A stretch of 64,000 bases of DNA from the NCBI RefSeq assembly GCF_016908355.1, contig NZ_JAFBDT010000003.1, positions 124,001-188,000 of the forward strand, read 5' to 3'. This document shows, piece by piece, positions 17,444 through 25,640 of the stretch; the first letter of the stretch is position 1, and each line of letters opens with the position of its first letter. The stretch comes from Fusibacter tunisiensis (GTDB lineage Bacteria; Bacillota; Clostridia; Peptostreptococcales; Acidaminobacteraceae). The notes beneath the pieces are model-generated. The model was not told where the DNA came from and ran no database searches. It saw only the letters and a program-made list of their open reading frames with translations. A program made the position numbers and the translations under genes.

Positions 17444-18277
17444 ATGAAAAAAACAATTTATATTTTGATTGGATTATTTGCATTAACAGGGTTTATACTG
17501 TATCAAAATAATGCTTTGGAGATAACAAAAATTGAGGTTCGGGATGAAACAATACCTTCAGCTTTCAACACTTTTAGAATTGTACAGATTTCAGACCTTC
17601 ATAACAAAGGATTTGGAAATCAACAAGAACGACTGGTTAAAGCGGTCAATGCCTTATCGCCGGATATAGTAGTGATTACAGGGGATTTGATCGATCGAAG
17701 AAAATATGATTTGGCCCTAGCCATGGAGTTTGTTGAAAAGATAGCTGATTTTGTGCCCATCTATTATGTTTCAGGAAATCATGAAGCATGGTCAGGGAAT
17801 TATGATGAAATTGTGAGTGCGCTTAGTCAAGCTGGCGTTCATATATTAGACGACAAAGCACTTGCTCTAAAAAAAGCAGATGAAGAAATCCGAATAATTG
17901 GCCTTTCAGATCCTGACTTCTTAACATCGACTTATTTGGATGGAACAAATTATACAAAAATGGAAAAAAATCTGAAAGCACTGACTGAACCATCAGTGTA
18001 TCAGATTTTGTTGTCACATCGGCCTGAATGTTTTGAATTGTATGCGCACTATAATATAAATCTGACATTTTCGGGACATGCACATGGCGGTCAATTTAGG
18101 TTGCCGCTGGTAGGTGGGTTTATTGCACCTGATCAGGGCATTTTCCCAAAATATTCAAGTGGCCTGTATCAAAGTGGACAAGCAAAAATGATTGTCAGTA
18201 GAGGTCTAGGAAATAGCATTATTCCAATTAGACTTTTTAACAGACCCGAGATTGTTTTGGTTGAATTAAACCCTTAA
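17444..18277 (+). CDS. membrane-anchored metallophosphoesterase
   Basis: 277 residues. An N-terminal signal-anchor (about 4-20) is followed by a calcineurin-like phosphoesterase domain with all metal-binding blocks: 'QISDLHN', 'VITGDLIDRR', 'SGNHE' and 'GHAHGGQFRLP'. It belongs to the YaeI/YkuE-like group, some of which cleave UDP-diacylglucosamine or act at the membrane; the exact substrate here is unknown. GAGGG ribosome site. Its stop overlaps the end of the convergent DUF4097 gene by 4 bases. Confidence 0.88.
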   Translation: MKKTIYILIGLFALTGFILYQNNALEITKIEVRDETIPSAFNTFRIVQISDLHNKGFGNQQERLVKAVNALSPDIVVITGDLIDRRKYDLALAMEFVEKIADFVPIYYVSGNHEAWSGNYDEIVSALSQAGVHILDDKALALKKADEEIRIIGLSDPDFLTSTYLDGTNYTKMEKNLKALTEPSVYQILLSHRPECFELYAHYNINLTFSGHAHGGQFRLPLVGGFIAPDQGIFPKYSSGLYQSGQAKMIVSRGLGNSIIPIRLFNRPEIVLVELNP

Positions 18278-18975
18278 AAAGACTTATATATTTTGAAATC
18301 ACCTACTTTGGATTTTACAAATATTTTTTTCTCAGATTCTGGATTCAATGTAACAGGACTTTCAAATCGTTTAAATTTGAGCTCTCCCAGAGACAATGAC
18401 GAAAAGACTGCATAATCAGATACATTTGGAAGCTCAAGTTTGACATCGCCAACTGCTGAATTTATATTAATGCTCTCAACATTGACAGAAGGACTGAGTT
18501 TAATATCGCCAGCTTTTAAATCCAAATGAATTTCTTCAATTTCGCCAAAAAGTTTAATGTCACCAGCAGCGAGCGTGGCCTGAATGCTTTCTATTACAAC
18601 ATCTTTTCCCTTAACATCACCAGCAAGGGCTTTGATTTCTACAGTATTACACGTAATCCCATTAAGCCGTAAATCACCTGTTTTTAGGACGATTAAAGCG
18701 TGCTCAATAACAAAATCTTGTGGAATTTCTATGTATAGATAAACACTTCTGTTTTCTCCAGTCAGGAATTTCCCGAATTCTTTAAGGGTGAAGCCGTTGT
18801 CACCAAATGATTCTTTAATGATTAATCCGGTTTCATCTTCTTGAATGTCAATGGAAGGTGGCAATGGAATCAGATCACCATTTCTCGACTTTTTAATATG
18901 GACATTAATTTCTTGAACAGTCGACGTTACAATTTCTAAATCGGAAAATGCCAATTCAATATCAATGTTATACAT
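18274..18975 (-). CDS. DUF4097 beta-strand repeat protein
   Basis: 233 residues of regularly repeating beta strands, 'GDIKL' and 'GDVKL' recurring at about 20-residue spacing ('TGDLRLNG', 'AGDVKGKD', 'AGDIKLFG', 'AGDIKLSP', 'VGDVKLEL'), which is the DUF4097/DUF4098 beta-helix-like pattern. No signal peptide or membrane helix, so cytoplasmic as it stands. Family members often sit beside membrane-stress or PspC-type regulators, but none is here. GAGGTGA ribosome site on the minus strand. Confidence 0.8.
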   Translation of the reverse strand: MYNIDIELAFSDLEIVTSTVQEINVHIKKSRNGDLIPLPPSIDIQEDETGLIIKESFGDNGFTLKEFGKFLTGENRSVYLYIEIPQDFVIEHALIVLKTGDLRLNGITCNTVEIKALAGDVKGKDVVIESIQATLAAGDIKLFGEIEEIHLDLKAGDIKLSPSVNVESININSAVGDVKLELPNVSDYAVFSSLSLGELKFKRFESPVTLNPESEKKIFVKSKVGDFKIYKSF

Positions 18976-19045
18976 TTAATCACCTCATTTTTTATTGTAT
19001 TTCAATATTATATCACAGTTGTGTAAGAAAGGACTGGAAAAAGAC

Positions 19046-20017
19046 ATGGACAGAAAAGAGATTATGGTTAAAAGTTTAAAAATCAGTATAGGTGTAGCGG
19101 TAGGTGTTATTATTGCAAGCGCTTTAGAATTAGAATTCTATTCATCGGTGGCAACCATTATCATTGTGAGTATGCTATCGTCTAAAAGGCAGTCACTAAA
19201 GTTGGCTGGTAAGCGTTTGATGGCAGCAGTTGTAGCGCTTTTGCTTTCAAGTCTAATGTTCTCAATCTTTGGATTCTCTTTACCAGTTTTTACAGTTTTT
19301 ATTTTTGCTTTTACCTTTCTAATGTATCGATTTGATTCTAAAACCGCTATTGTATTGAACGTCGTTTTGGTCATGCACATTTATGCTTTAGAAGAAATTT
19401 CTTTTTCAATTCTTTTGAATGAACTTGGCCTAATGTCGCTTGGAATCATGATTGCACTTGCTATGAATGCTTTTGTTATTGATATTGAAGCTGAGCTTAA
19501 GGGCTATCAGAAGGAGGTAGAAGATCTCTTTCAAAATATTTTTGACAATATGGGCAAGTGTCTTGTCAATGCGTGTACAGCCGACCAAGTTCAAGCGGAT
19601 CTTGATAAACTTTATAAAGTTCTCATGAAATCAAAAGAGCGGTCTTATCAGTATCTTAACAATTATTATCTGCAGGAGAACAACTATTATGTAGAGTACT
19701 TCAGCATGCGCATAAGCCAATATTACACTGTTAAACGGATGCAGAAATTTATCAAACAGAATTTTTTGAAGCATACTGAAGTCATGTTATTAAAAGGCTT
19801 TACAGATCAATTTATCAACAACACAAAAATTTTAAATTCTTGTTTATCTCAAGTTGAGGCTTTAGATCAAATCAAAAATCATTTTACTTATGAAGCTGAA
19901 TTGCCAACGTCATATAATCAGCTTCAGAATAGAATTGCGCTTCACCAATATCTATACGCTTTGGATGATTTGATTTCTGTAAAAATGCGGTTTATTGAAA
20001 CGCATGAAAAGAAATAG
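19046..20017 (+). CDS. FUSC/ArAE-like aromatic acid exporter family membrane protein
   Basis: 323 residues. The N-terminal half holds about five or six transmembrane helices ('VGVIIASALELEFYSSVATIIIVS', '...MLSSKRQSLKLAGKRLMAAVVA', a typical ArAE/FUSC N-terminal block). The C-terminal half is a cytoplasmic helical region (about 145-323). Family relatives export aromatic acids or modify the envelope. Start at 19046 after GGACTGG; the longer frame from 18995 has no ribosome site. Divergent from the DUF4097 gene, with a strong terminator after it. Confidence 0.75.
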   Translation: MDRKEIMVKSLKISIGVAVGVIIASALELEFYSSVATIIIVSMLSSKRQSLKLAGKRLMAAVVALLLSSLMFSIFGFSLPVFTVFIFAFTFLMYRFDSKTAIVLNVVLVMHIYALEEISFSILLNELGLMSLGIMIALAMNAFVIDIEAELKGYQKEVEDLFQNIFDNMGKCLVNACTADQVQADLDKLYKVLMKSKERSYQYLNNYYLQENNYYVEYFSMRISQYYTVKRMQKFIKQNFLKHTEVMLLKGFTDQFINNTKILNSCLSQVEALDQIKNHFTYEAELPTSYNQLQNRIALHQYLYALDDLISVKMRFIETHEKK

Positions 20018-20030
20018 GCGTGCCATAATA

Positions 20031-20086
20031 AAAAGGGATTGGAATAAATTTGACAAACATCAAATTTTAAGTCCAATCCCTTTTTT
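20031..20086 (+). terminator. terminator after the FUSC-like gene
   Basis: AAAAGGGATTGGA (20031-20043) pairs perfectly with TCCAATCCCTTTT (20072-20084), followed by TT. The long loop holds a second small hairpin. Confidence 0.8.
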
Positions 20087-20107
20087 CAGTATAAATTTTC
20101 ACATGCA

Positions 20108-20314
20108 TTACGTTAATTCTAGAATAATTTCTTCTATCTCTTTTTTGCGTGCATTAGAATAGGTCAGTTTGGAATCGATTTTACTAAAACCTGCTTTTTC
20201 CATTACGCGTAAGCACTTATAATTGTCAAATGCGACGCGACCATAGAGGGGACGTGTTGATTCTAACTCTAAAAAAGCTTCAAGTGCTTTGGATGCAACG
20301 CCTCTTCCCCAGTA
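20108..20314 (-). pseudogene. C-terminal fragment of a GNAT N-acetyltransferase
   Basis: Reading leftwards from 20314, a frame of 68 codons begins 'YWGRGVASKALEAFLELE', continues 'RPLYGRVAFDNYKCLRVMEK' and ends 'AGF...ILELT' with a stop at 20108-20110. That is the acetyl-CoA-binding and final beta region of a RimJ/RimL-type GNAT enzyme (normally about 170-180 residues). The N-terminal two thirds and the start codon are missing. The break abuts the truncated secreted-protein gene at about 20315, so a deletion or recombination joined two unrelated genes. Confidence 0.75.
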
Positions 20315-20421
20315 TCTTTAACAACGTTAAAAGGGACATCAGAAGCAATGGGCTGGGCATAACTTGGAAAACTTAACAGTAAAAGTCCAATAGTAAGTAG
20401 AACAGAAATGTGTTTTTTCAT
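20269..20421 (-). pseudogene. truncated secreted protein (signal peptide and first residues only)
   Basis: Good start: GAGGAG ribosome site, then ATG at 20419-20421 and a signal peptide, 'MKKHISVLLTIGLLLLSFPS' then 'YAQPIASD'. After about 36 codons the frame enters the acetyltransferase fragment out of frame and stops at residue 50. Only 19 bases separate it from the ABC permease gene upstream, so it was the last gene of the efflux operon. The lost protein cannot be identified from the remnant. Confidence 0.65.
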
Positions 20422-20440
20422 CGGTTACTCCTCTTTTTAT

Positions 20441-21637
20441 CTATTCATATCTAAGCGCATCAATTGGATTGAGTCGAGCTGCTTTGCGTGCAGGCAAATA
20501 CCCAAATAAAATGCCGATAAAAGCTGAAATGGCAAATGCACCTAATGCAGATTCAGTGGATGCGGCGACAGCAATTTCTTCATTTAGAGCAATCACAATA
20601 ATTTTTGAAGCCAAGTTTGAAAGACCATAGCCAAGTGCAATTCCAATTAGGCCACCAATAGCACTGGTTGTCGCAGCTTCAATTACAAATTGCTGAAGAA
20701 TGTGGTGTCTTTTTGCACCGAGTGCTTTCCGAATCCCAATTTCTCGTGTTCTCTCAGAAACAGAGACCAACATGATGTTCATGATTCCGATACCGCCAAC
20801 GACCAGTGAAATAGCCGCAATTGCCGCTAAAATGGTAATCATAATATCTACCATGGAACTCATAATACTTAACAGTTCCGTAAGGCTAATGATCCTATAG
20901 GCATCTTGATCTCCGAATACAGCAAACAATTTGTCATCAATAATTTGTTTGGCAATTTTTACAGTTTCCTCGTCCACAAGACCAAAAGAATAAGTGGTGA
21001 TGTCTTTCAGGCCCATTGTTTTTGCCGCTACTGTATAGGGGATAAAGAGGGTATCGTCTGAGCCACCTTCCTCAATTTCATCTGTTTCAGGCGCTAAAAC
21101 ACCAATAATTTCATAAAGTTGTCCGTTGATACGAAGGGTTTGGCCAAGTGCTTCGCCACCGAACCACGTCTTGTTAATATAAGCACCCACAACGGCAACT
21201 TTGTTGCGCCGGTCAATATCAACATAACTTAAATATCGGCCTGATTCTAGGGTCATTTTATTCATGACCAGATAATCCTCACCAGTCCCAGTTACAGACG
21301 TATAATCTGAGGTTTCATTGCCAATTTTTACAGCCCCGCCCATATTTACCTGCGGCGAAACAAAGGTAAAATAGTCGGGATTATCTGCTGCTAATTTATA
21401 CATTTCATCTACCGTAACGGTTCTCGTAGATCCACGTCCAAGGACATTTACAGTCAGTTGGTCTGTGCCCATGCTTTGAAAGCTGTCAATCATATAATTT
21501 TCAAGACCATTTCCAAGTCCAACAATTACAATTACAGCGACAACACCTATAATGATACCGAGCATTGTGAGTAGAGAGCGGATCTTGCGTGCCCATATAT
21601 TGCTGATAGCCATCTGAAAAGAGCGCATTAAATTCAT
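20441..21637 (-). CDS. ABC transporter permease, MacB-like
   Basis: 398 residues: one N-terminal helix, a large extracytoplasmic MacB periplasmic-core domain (about 45-240), then three helices forming the FtsX domain with 'VVGGIGIMNIMLVSVSERTR' and 'EIGIRKALGAKRHHILQQF', ending 'PARKAARLNPIDALRYE'. It works with the ATPase encoded just upstream (4-base ATGA overlap) and an HlyD/MacA adaptor to export peptides, lipids or drugs. The adaptor gene is interrupted by an IS element, so function is doubtful. Confidence 0.92.
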   Translation of the reverse strand: MNLMRSFQMAISNIWARKIRSLLTMLGIIIGVVAVIVIVGLGNGLENYMIDSFQSMGTDQLTVNVLGRGSTRTVTVDEMYKLAADNPDYFTFVSPQVNMGGAVKIGNETSDYTSVTGTGEDYLVMNKMTLESGRYLSYVDIDRRNKVAVVGAYINKTWFGGEALGQTLRINGQLYEIIGVLAPETDEIEEGGSDDTLFIPYTVAAKTMGLKDITTYSFGLVDEETVKIAKQIIDDKLFAVFGDQDAYRIISLTELLSIMSSMVDIMITILAAIAAISLVVGGIGIMNIMLVSVSERTREIGIRKALGAKRHHILQQFVIEAATTSAIGGLIGIALGYGLSNLASKIIVIALNEEIAVAASTESALGAFAISAFIGILFGYLPARKAARLNPIDALRYE

Positions 21638-22338
21638 TTGGCAGTCACCTCCTGAATGGGTGGCCCACTATAAACAACATGTCCGTCCTCAAGCCTGATA
21701 ATACGTTGGGCTTTTGAAGCAATCTCGTTGTCATGTGTAATGAGAACAACAGTGTTGCCTTCAGAATGTAATTTAGTTAATAAATCCAATACTTCTTTTC
21801 CAGTTTTGGAATCTAAGGCCCCAGTTGGTTCATCAGCGAGGAGGACAGAAGGGTTGCCGGCAAGCGCGCGTGCAACGGAAACCCGTTGCTGCTGCCCCCC
21901 AGACAACTGACTGGGTAAATTTCCAATTTTATCGCCCAAACCCACTTTTTTAATCACCTCAGTGGCGCGTATTCTGCGGTCATGTGTGCTTAGGCCACCA
22001 TAAAGTAAAGGCAATTCAACATTCCCAAGAACAGAGAGTTTAGGGAGTAGGTTGTACTGCTGAAAAATAAAACCAACCATTTTATTGCGGATTTCTGCCA
22101 GTTCATTATCATTTAACAGGCTAACATCCTGCCCATCCAAATGGTATTTCCCAGAAGTTGGGACATCAAGACAACCGATGATATTCATGCAGGTAGATTT
22201 TCCAGAACCGGACTGGCCAACTATGGCGAGAAATTCACCAGGCATAATTTTTATAGACATGTTGTCTACAGCACGAACTTCAGTATCGCCCATTTGATAG
22301 ATTTTACTTAGGTTTTCAAATTCTATGAGGGGTTTCAT
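21634..22338 (-). CDS. ABC transporter ATP-binding protein, MacB/LolD type
   Basis: 234 residues, complete ATPase: Walker A 'GQSGSGKST' (40-48), Q-loop 'FIFQQYNLLPKL', signature 'LSGGQQQRVSVARAL', Walker B 'VLLADEPTGALD', H-loop 'VLITHD'. Overlaps both neighbours by 4 bases, so it is tightly coupled to the adaptor and permease genes. Powers the permease at 20441-21637. Confidence 0.94.
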   Translation of the reverse strand: MKPLIEFENLSKIYQMGDTEVRAVDNMSIKIMPGEFLAIVGQSGSGKSTCMNIIGCLDVPTSGKYHLDGQDVSLLNDNELAEIRNKMVGFIFQQYNLLPKLSVLGNVELPLLYGGLSTHDRRIRATEVIKKVGLGDKIGNLPSQLSGGQQQRVSVARALAGNPSVLLADEPTGALDSKTGKEVLDLLTKLHSEGNTVVLITHDNEIASKAQRIIRLEDGHVVYSGPPIQEVTAK

Positions 22339-23024
22339 GGTTGATTGACCTCCCCCTCAAATGGGTTGCCTTCTTGTGGCGGTCTTCCAAATTCAAATGA
22401 ATCTTTTGCAACGCGTTTTTCCACTGCAACTTCATCTTCAAGATTTAGCCCTTCAATTATTTCAATATAGTTAAGATCTGATACGCCAGTGACTACCTCT
22501 AAATACGTGTAGCCTTCAGGTGCATTTGGATCAGATGTACCAGATGTATTTTTCACAAGGACTCTATTGCCTCTTAGAAGTGCTTCTGTGGGGATTGCCC
22601 GAACCTTATTTTTGGACTCGATAATGATTTCCGCGTCCACATTCATACCAGGCAAAAGGTTGTCTATCTCATCAATTTGGACGGTTACTGGATATGTGGT
22701 TGTGCCACCGCTGGTGATGCCATTTATATTTACTTTTGTGACAATACCAGTGAATAGTTTGTCTTCAACAGCCTCTGCAGTGATATTAACGGTTTGTCCA
22801 ACTGCAATGTTTTTTATGTCAAGTTCATCAATATACAGGGTCATGGTTAAATAACTCAAATCAAAAATAGTTGCGAGAGTCCGACCACCATCTAATTGGT
22901 CTCCAGCTTTATAATTTTTTTCTATAACAGTACCTGAAATTGGGGATGTAATCTTGTAGTTTTCAAGTGTCTCATATTGCGTATCTAAAGACAATTCAGA
23001 GCGTCTAAGGTTATTTTTAGCAAT
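22335..23024 (-). pseudogene. HlyD/MacA-type efflux adaptor, 3' part (split by IS)
   Basis: The C-terminal 230 or so residues of a periplasmic adaptor: 'NNLRRSELSLDTQYETLENY', a lipoyl/barrel region ('ITSPISGTVIEKNYKAGDQL'), the beta-barrel with 'VTVQIDEIDNLLPGMNVDAE' and the tail. The 5' part is at 24539-25449. A frame that starts at 23132 in the IS and reads into this part exists but begins with IS-derived residues. Removing the IS and one target copy gives one open frame of 530 codons, so this is a clean insertional knock-out. Whether a truncated product is made is unknown. Confidence 0.9.
23017..23024 (+). repeat. target-site duplication, left copy
   Basis: TTAGCAAT directly flanks the left end of the insertion element and recurs at 24539-24546. 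The 8-bp size is the usual IS1595-family duplication. Confidence 0.95.
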
Positions 23025-23051
23025 GGCTCTGTTAGATTTTAGTGTTGTTAT

Positions 23052-23080
23052 TTGACTTATGCGAACGTTTGTTCTATAAT
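23052..23080 (+). promoter_or_regulatory. transposase promoter
   Basis: TTGACT (23052-23057), a 17-base spacer and a perfect TATAAT (23075-23080). The -35 begins on the last base of the left inverted repeat. Confidence 0.75.
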
Positions 23081-23113
23081 TAAGAAGAACATATATTCGT
23101 AAAGGAGTCTTGT

Positions 23114-24148
23114 ATGCCATCAATTCACTCAATTTTCAGGGACATTAAAGCATTAACAGATAGTCAAATTGAAGAACTGTTTAATACTATTGGAGAAATC
23201 ATATCACTTAGAACCATGACGGGTTCATTATATAACGATAGTCGAGAGCAACGCTTTTCTAAAGGGGTTGCTTGTTTGCATTGTGGCAGTATGAATGTAA
23301 TAAAGCATGGGAAAAAGAACGATGTTCAAAGATTTAGATGCAAAGATTGTGAAAGGACATTTAATGATAGAACCATGACTCCTCTCGCAAATTCACATGT
23401 AAGTCTTGAACAATGGATTGATTACGCCAAATGTATGGTGATGGGATTATCTATTCGAAAATCCGCTAAAATCTGCGAGGTAAGTGTTAAGACATCATTT
23501 TATATGAGACATAGACTTCTTGATGCTGTGCGTAATTTTCAGGGCGTTGGTGAGGTTTCTGGTATTGTTGAAATGGATGAAACGTTTTTACCAGAATCTT
23601 TCAAAGGCAATCATAAAAAAAGTGGATTCATTATGCCAAGAAAATCTCGTAAGCGTGGTAAGCAGATTAAGAAAAGAGGAATCAGTAACGAACAGGTATG
23701 TATGGCAACGGCTATCGATAGAGAGGGAAATATCATCTTCGAGATGACCAATAAAGGCAGAATCAAGACTGCTGATTTAGAGCGTCTGTACAAAGGTAGA
23801 TTAGACCCTAATGCATTGATTTGCACCGATTCTCATAAAAGTTATATAACCTTTGCAAAAGGTAATGTAGCAGAACACATCAGGATAGCCAGTGGTAAGC
23901 ACAAGAACGGTGTTTATCATATTTCACATGTCAATAGTTTGCATAGTAAGTTCAAAAAATGGATTGATAGATTTAATGGCGTAGCAACTAAATATCTACC
24001 AAACTATTTACATTGGTTCAAATGGTTGCAGACTTTTATAGATGAGAAAGAAATTGCAAAAGCAAGGCAACTGCTTGTCAACAGCAATACTTTTAAAACC
24101 GACATTTGTATCAATCAATATCGTATGAGGGGAATAGTATTCTCATAA
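23114..24148 (+). CDS. IS1595-family transposase (ISXO2-like DDE)
   Basis: 344 residues, full length for the family. An N-terminal C2C2 zinc ribbon with 'CLHCGSMNVIKHGKKNDVQR' and 'CKDCERTF' (about 55-83), a helix-turn-helix-like region, then the ISXO2-type catalytic domain with 'IVEMDETF' (first Asp), 'ICTDSHKSY' (second Asp) and the 'HISHVNSLHSKFKKWIDRF' block near the third acidic position. AAAGGAG ribosome site. No frameshift or stop, so the element may be active. Confidence 0.96.
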   Translation: MPSIHSIFRDIKALTDSQIEELFNTIGEIISLRTMTGSLYNDSREQRFSKGVACLHCGSMNVIKHGKKNDVQRFRCKDCERTFNDRTMTPLANSHVSLEQWIDYAKCMVMGLSIRKSAKICEVSVKTSFYMRHRLLDAVRNFQGVGEVSGIVEMDETFLPESFKGNHKKSGFIMPRKSRKRGKQIKKRGISNEQVCMATAIDREGNIIFEMTNKGRIKTADLERLYKGRLDPNALICTDSHKSYITFAKGNVAEHIRIASGKHKNGVYHISHVNSLHSKFKKWIDRFNGVATKYLPNYLHWFKWLQTFIDEKEIAKARQLLVNSNTFKTDICINQYRMRGIVFS

Positions 24149-24162
24149 TTTATGACCTGTAA

Positions 24163-24191
24163 TTGTGATTGTACAATCATAATGTTATACT
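24163..24191 (+). promoter_or_regulatory. promoter of the IS passenger gene
   Basis: TTGTGA (24163-24168), 17-base spacer, TATACT (24186-24191), 29 bases before the start codon. The passenger therefore has its own promoter rather than relying on the transposase transcript. Confidence 0.55.
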
Positions 24192-24219
24192 ATAGAAAAC
24201 TGTTTATGGAGGTGTGAAA

Positions 24220-24468
24220 ATGGATGAAGTTAAATGTTCTTGTTGCTCTACTGACGAATCTGAAGTCATAATTGGAGAATATGTTTGCTATTGCAATCAT
24301 GTAAATGAGCAGAATATCATAGATGCCATTAATGATGGTGCAAAAGATGTTAATGAAGTTATAGAGATGACTGGTGCTATGAAAAATAGTAACTGTGCAG
24401 TAAATAACCCAAAGGGCAAATGTTGCTATTCAGATATAGTATATGTATTTAATAAGCACTCTAAGTAG
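24220..24468 (+). CDS. BFD-like [2Fe-2S]-binding small protein (IS passenger)
   Basis: 82 residues, nine cysteines. After a Cys-rich start ('CSCC') comes 'YVCYCNHVNEQNIIDAINDG', the classic opening of a bacterioferritin-associated-ferredoxin/NifU-type [2Fe-2S] domain (CxC, then about 30 residues, then CX(4-9)C), ending 'NCAVNNPKGKCCYSDI'. I start at the ATG 24220, 8 bases after GGAGG. It lies inside the insertion element, between the transposase and the right end, so it moves with it. Role unknown; perhaps redox or metal sensing. Confidence 0.8.
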   Translation: MDEVKCSCCSTDESEVIIGEYVCYCNHVNEQNIIDAINDGAKDVNEVIEMTGAMKNSNCAVNNPKGKCCYSDIVYVFNKHSK

Positions 24469-24538
24469 AGTAAAATGCACTTCTTAAACGGAGGTGCATT
24501 TTTAAATAGTAATAACAACACTAAAATCTAACAGAGCC

Positions 24539-24546
24539 TTAGCAAT
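24539..24546 (+). repeat. target-site duplication, right copy
   Basis: TTAGCAAT, identical to 23017-23024, directly after the right inverted repeat of the element. Confidence 0.95.
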
Positions 24547-25449
24547 CTCTATGTCATCTTTTATTAGAGTGCTTTCAAGGTCAAATATAATCTGATCTTT
24601 TGAGAGCCAATCCCCTTCTTTAGCGTTTATATTTTTTACCGTACCTGAGATTAAAGCGGTTATAGTAGCGTCATCTTTATAGGCAAAACGCCCTTCGTCA
24701 AATCCTGCATAAGTGTTTACAATTGCAGTTGCAGAGTTTAAGGGGGTTATGCCACCTGGATTATCTACTTCGATGACAATGTTTTTTGTTGATCTGCCTT
24801 TAGAATCAACCTCATGAACGGGGCTAATTTCAACCACAGTTCCATCTAACTCTTCAAATGTATTTGAAAGAATAACAAGGGCAGAATCACCGAGTTCTAT
24901 GCCATTTACATCTTGATTCCCAAAGGGGATTGTTAAAAGCATTGTCTTGCTATTTCTTTGCGTGGCAAGAACTTGACCGGGCTGTACGGTGTCTCCAATT
25001 TCAACCGCAATTTCTATCACTGAGCCGTCTATTTCAGTTTTAACAGTTAGATCCTCTAAGTTTTCTAATTTGCGCGTATAATTTTTTTGGGCTTCTTCAA
25101 GATTGATTTTAGCAGTTTCAATGGATGTATCCACACTGGAGCTGTCAACTTCATAGAGCAGCCCATCTTTCTGGATAGAATCGCCTTCTTCAAAAGGTGC
25201 ACTTATGATATCTCCGGTCACGACAGACGTTACAACATAAGAATTTGCAGGATTTAAAGTGCCTGCTCCTGTAAGTGTTACCGTAATATCCCTTTCTGCA
25301 ACCGGTATCATTTTATAGGGTTCTTCTTCAACCGTGTTCGATGGTCCAAAGGTATCGCGCACGAAAGGGATTCCAAAAAATAATAGGATGCCAGCAAGGG
25401 ATACATATAGAACGCTTTTAAAGATTTTGTTTTTTTGTAAGAATTTCAT
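24539..25449 (-). pseudogene. HlyD/MacA-type efflux adaptor, 5' part (split by IS)
   Basis: The first 300 or so residues of the adaptor: a membrane anchor (about 12-30), a first barrel/lipoyl segment ('ITVTLTGAGTLNPANSYVVT', 'GDIISAPFEEGDSIQKDGLL'), a helical hairpin and a duplicated lipoyl-type segment. The frame reads 'DDIEIAK' at the target site and then runs into the IS for a dozen false residues. Rejoined to 22335-23016 it makes a 530-residue protein. AAAGGAG ribosome site. First gene of the leftward efflux operon. Confidence 0.9.
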
Positions 25450-25640
25450 TTGAGGGTTGCTCCTTTATACTGTGGTCTAGGACTTTTGTTCTATCTTTAT
25501 TATCCTACTTAAATATTGTGAATGTAATGTGAACAGCATTGAAAATTTATGTACCATAGAGAAGGGGTAGAGTTCTATTGCATTCCTTATAGATTCTATG
25601 ATAAAATGGCGTATATCTTAAAATGTATAGGAGAAATCGT

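Larger units (their letters stand above)
23025..24538 (+). mobile_element. IS1595-family insertion sequence with passenger gene
   Basis: 1514-bp element bounded by perfect 28-bp inverted repeats (23025-23052 and 24511-24538) that start GGCTCTGTTAGATTTTAGTG, flanked by the 8-bp duplication TTAGCAAT. It carries an intact transposase (23114-24148), a small BFD-like gene (24220-24468) in the same direction, and a promoter starting at the inner edge of the left end. Perfect ends and duplications and an intact transposase suggest a recent insertion. It lies in the HlyD adaptor gene, in the opposite orientation. Confidence 0.96.

Noticed and set aside
23025-23132. Start of the adaptor 3' part as an intact short HlyD gene from 23132
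   Set aside because: Its first 24-35 codons are IS DNA read backwards. The IS ends and target duplications show the gene is split, not short.
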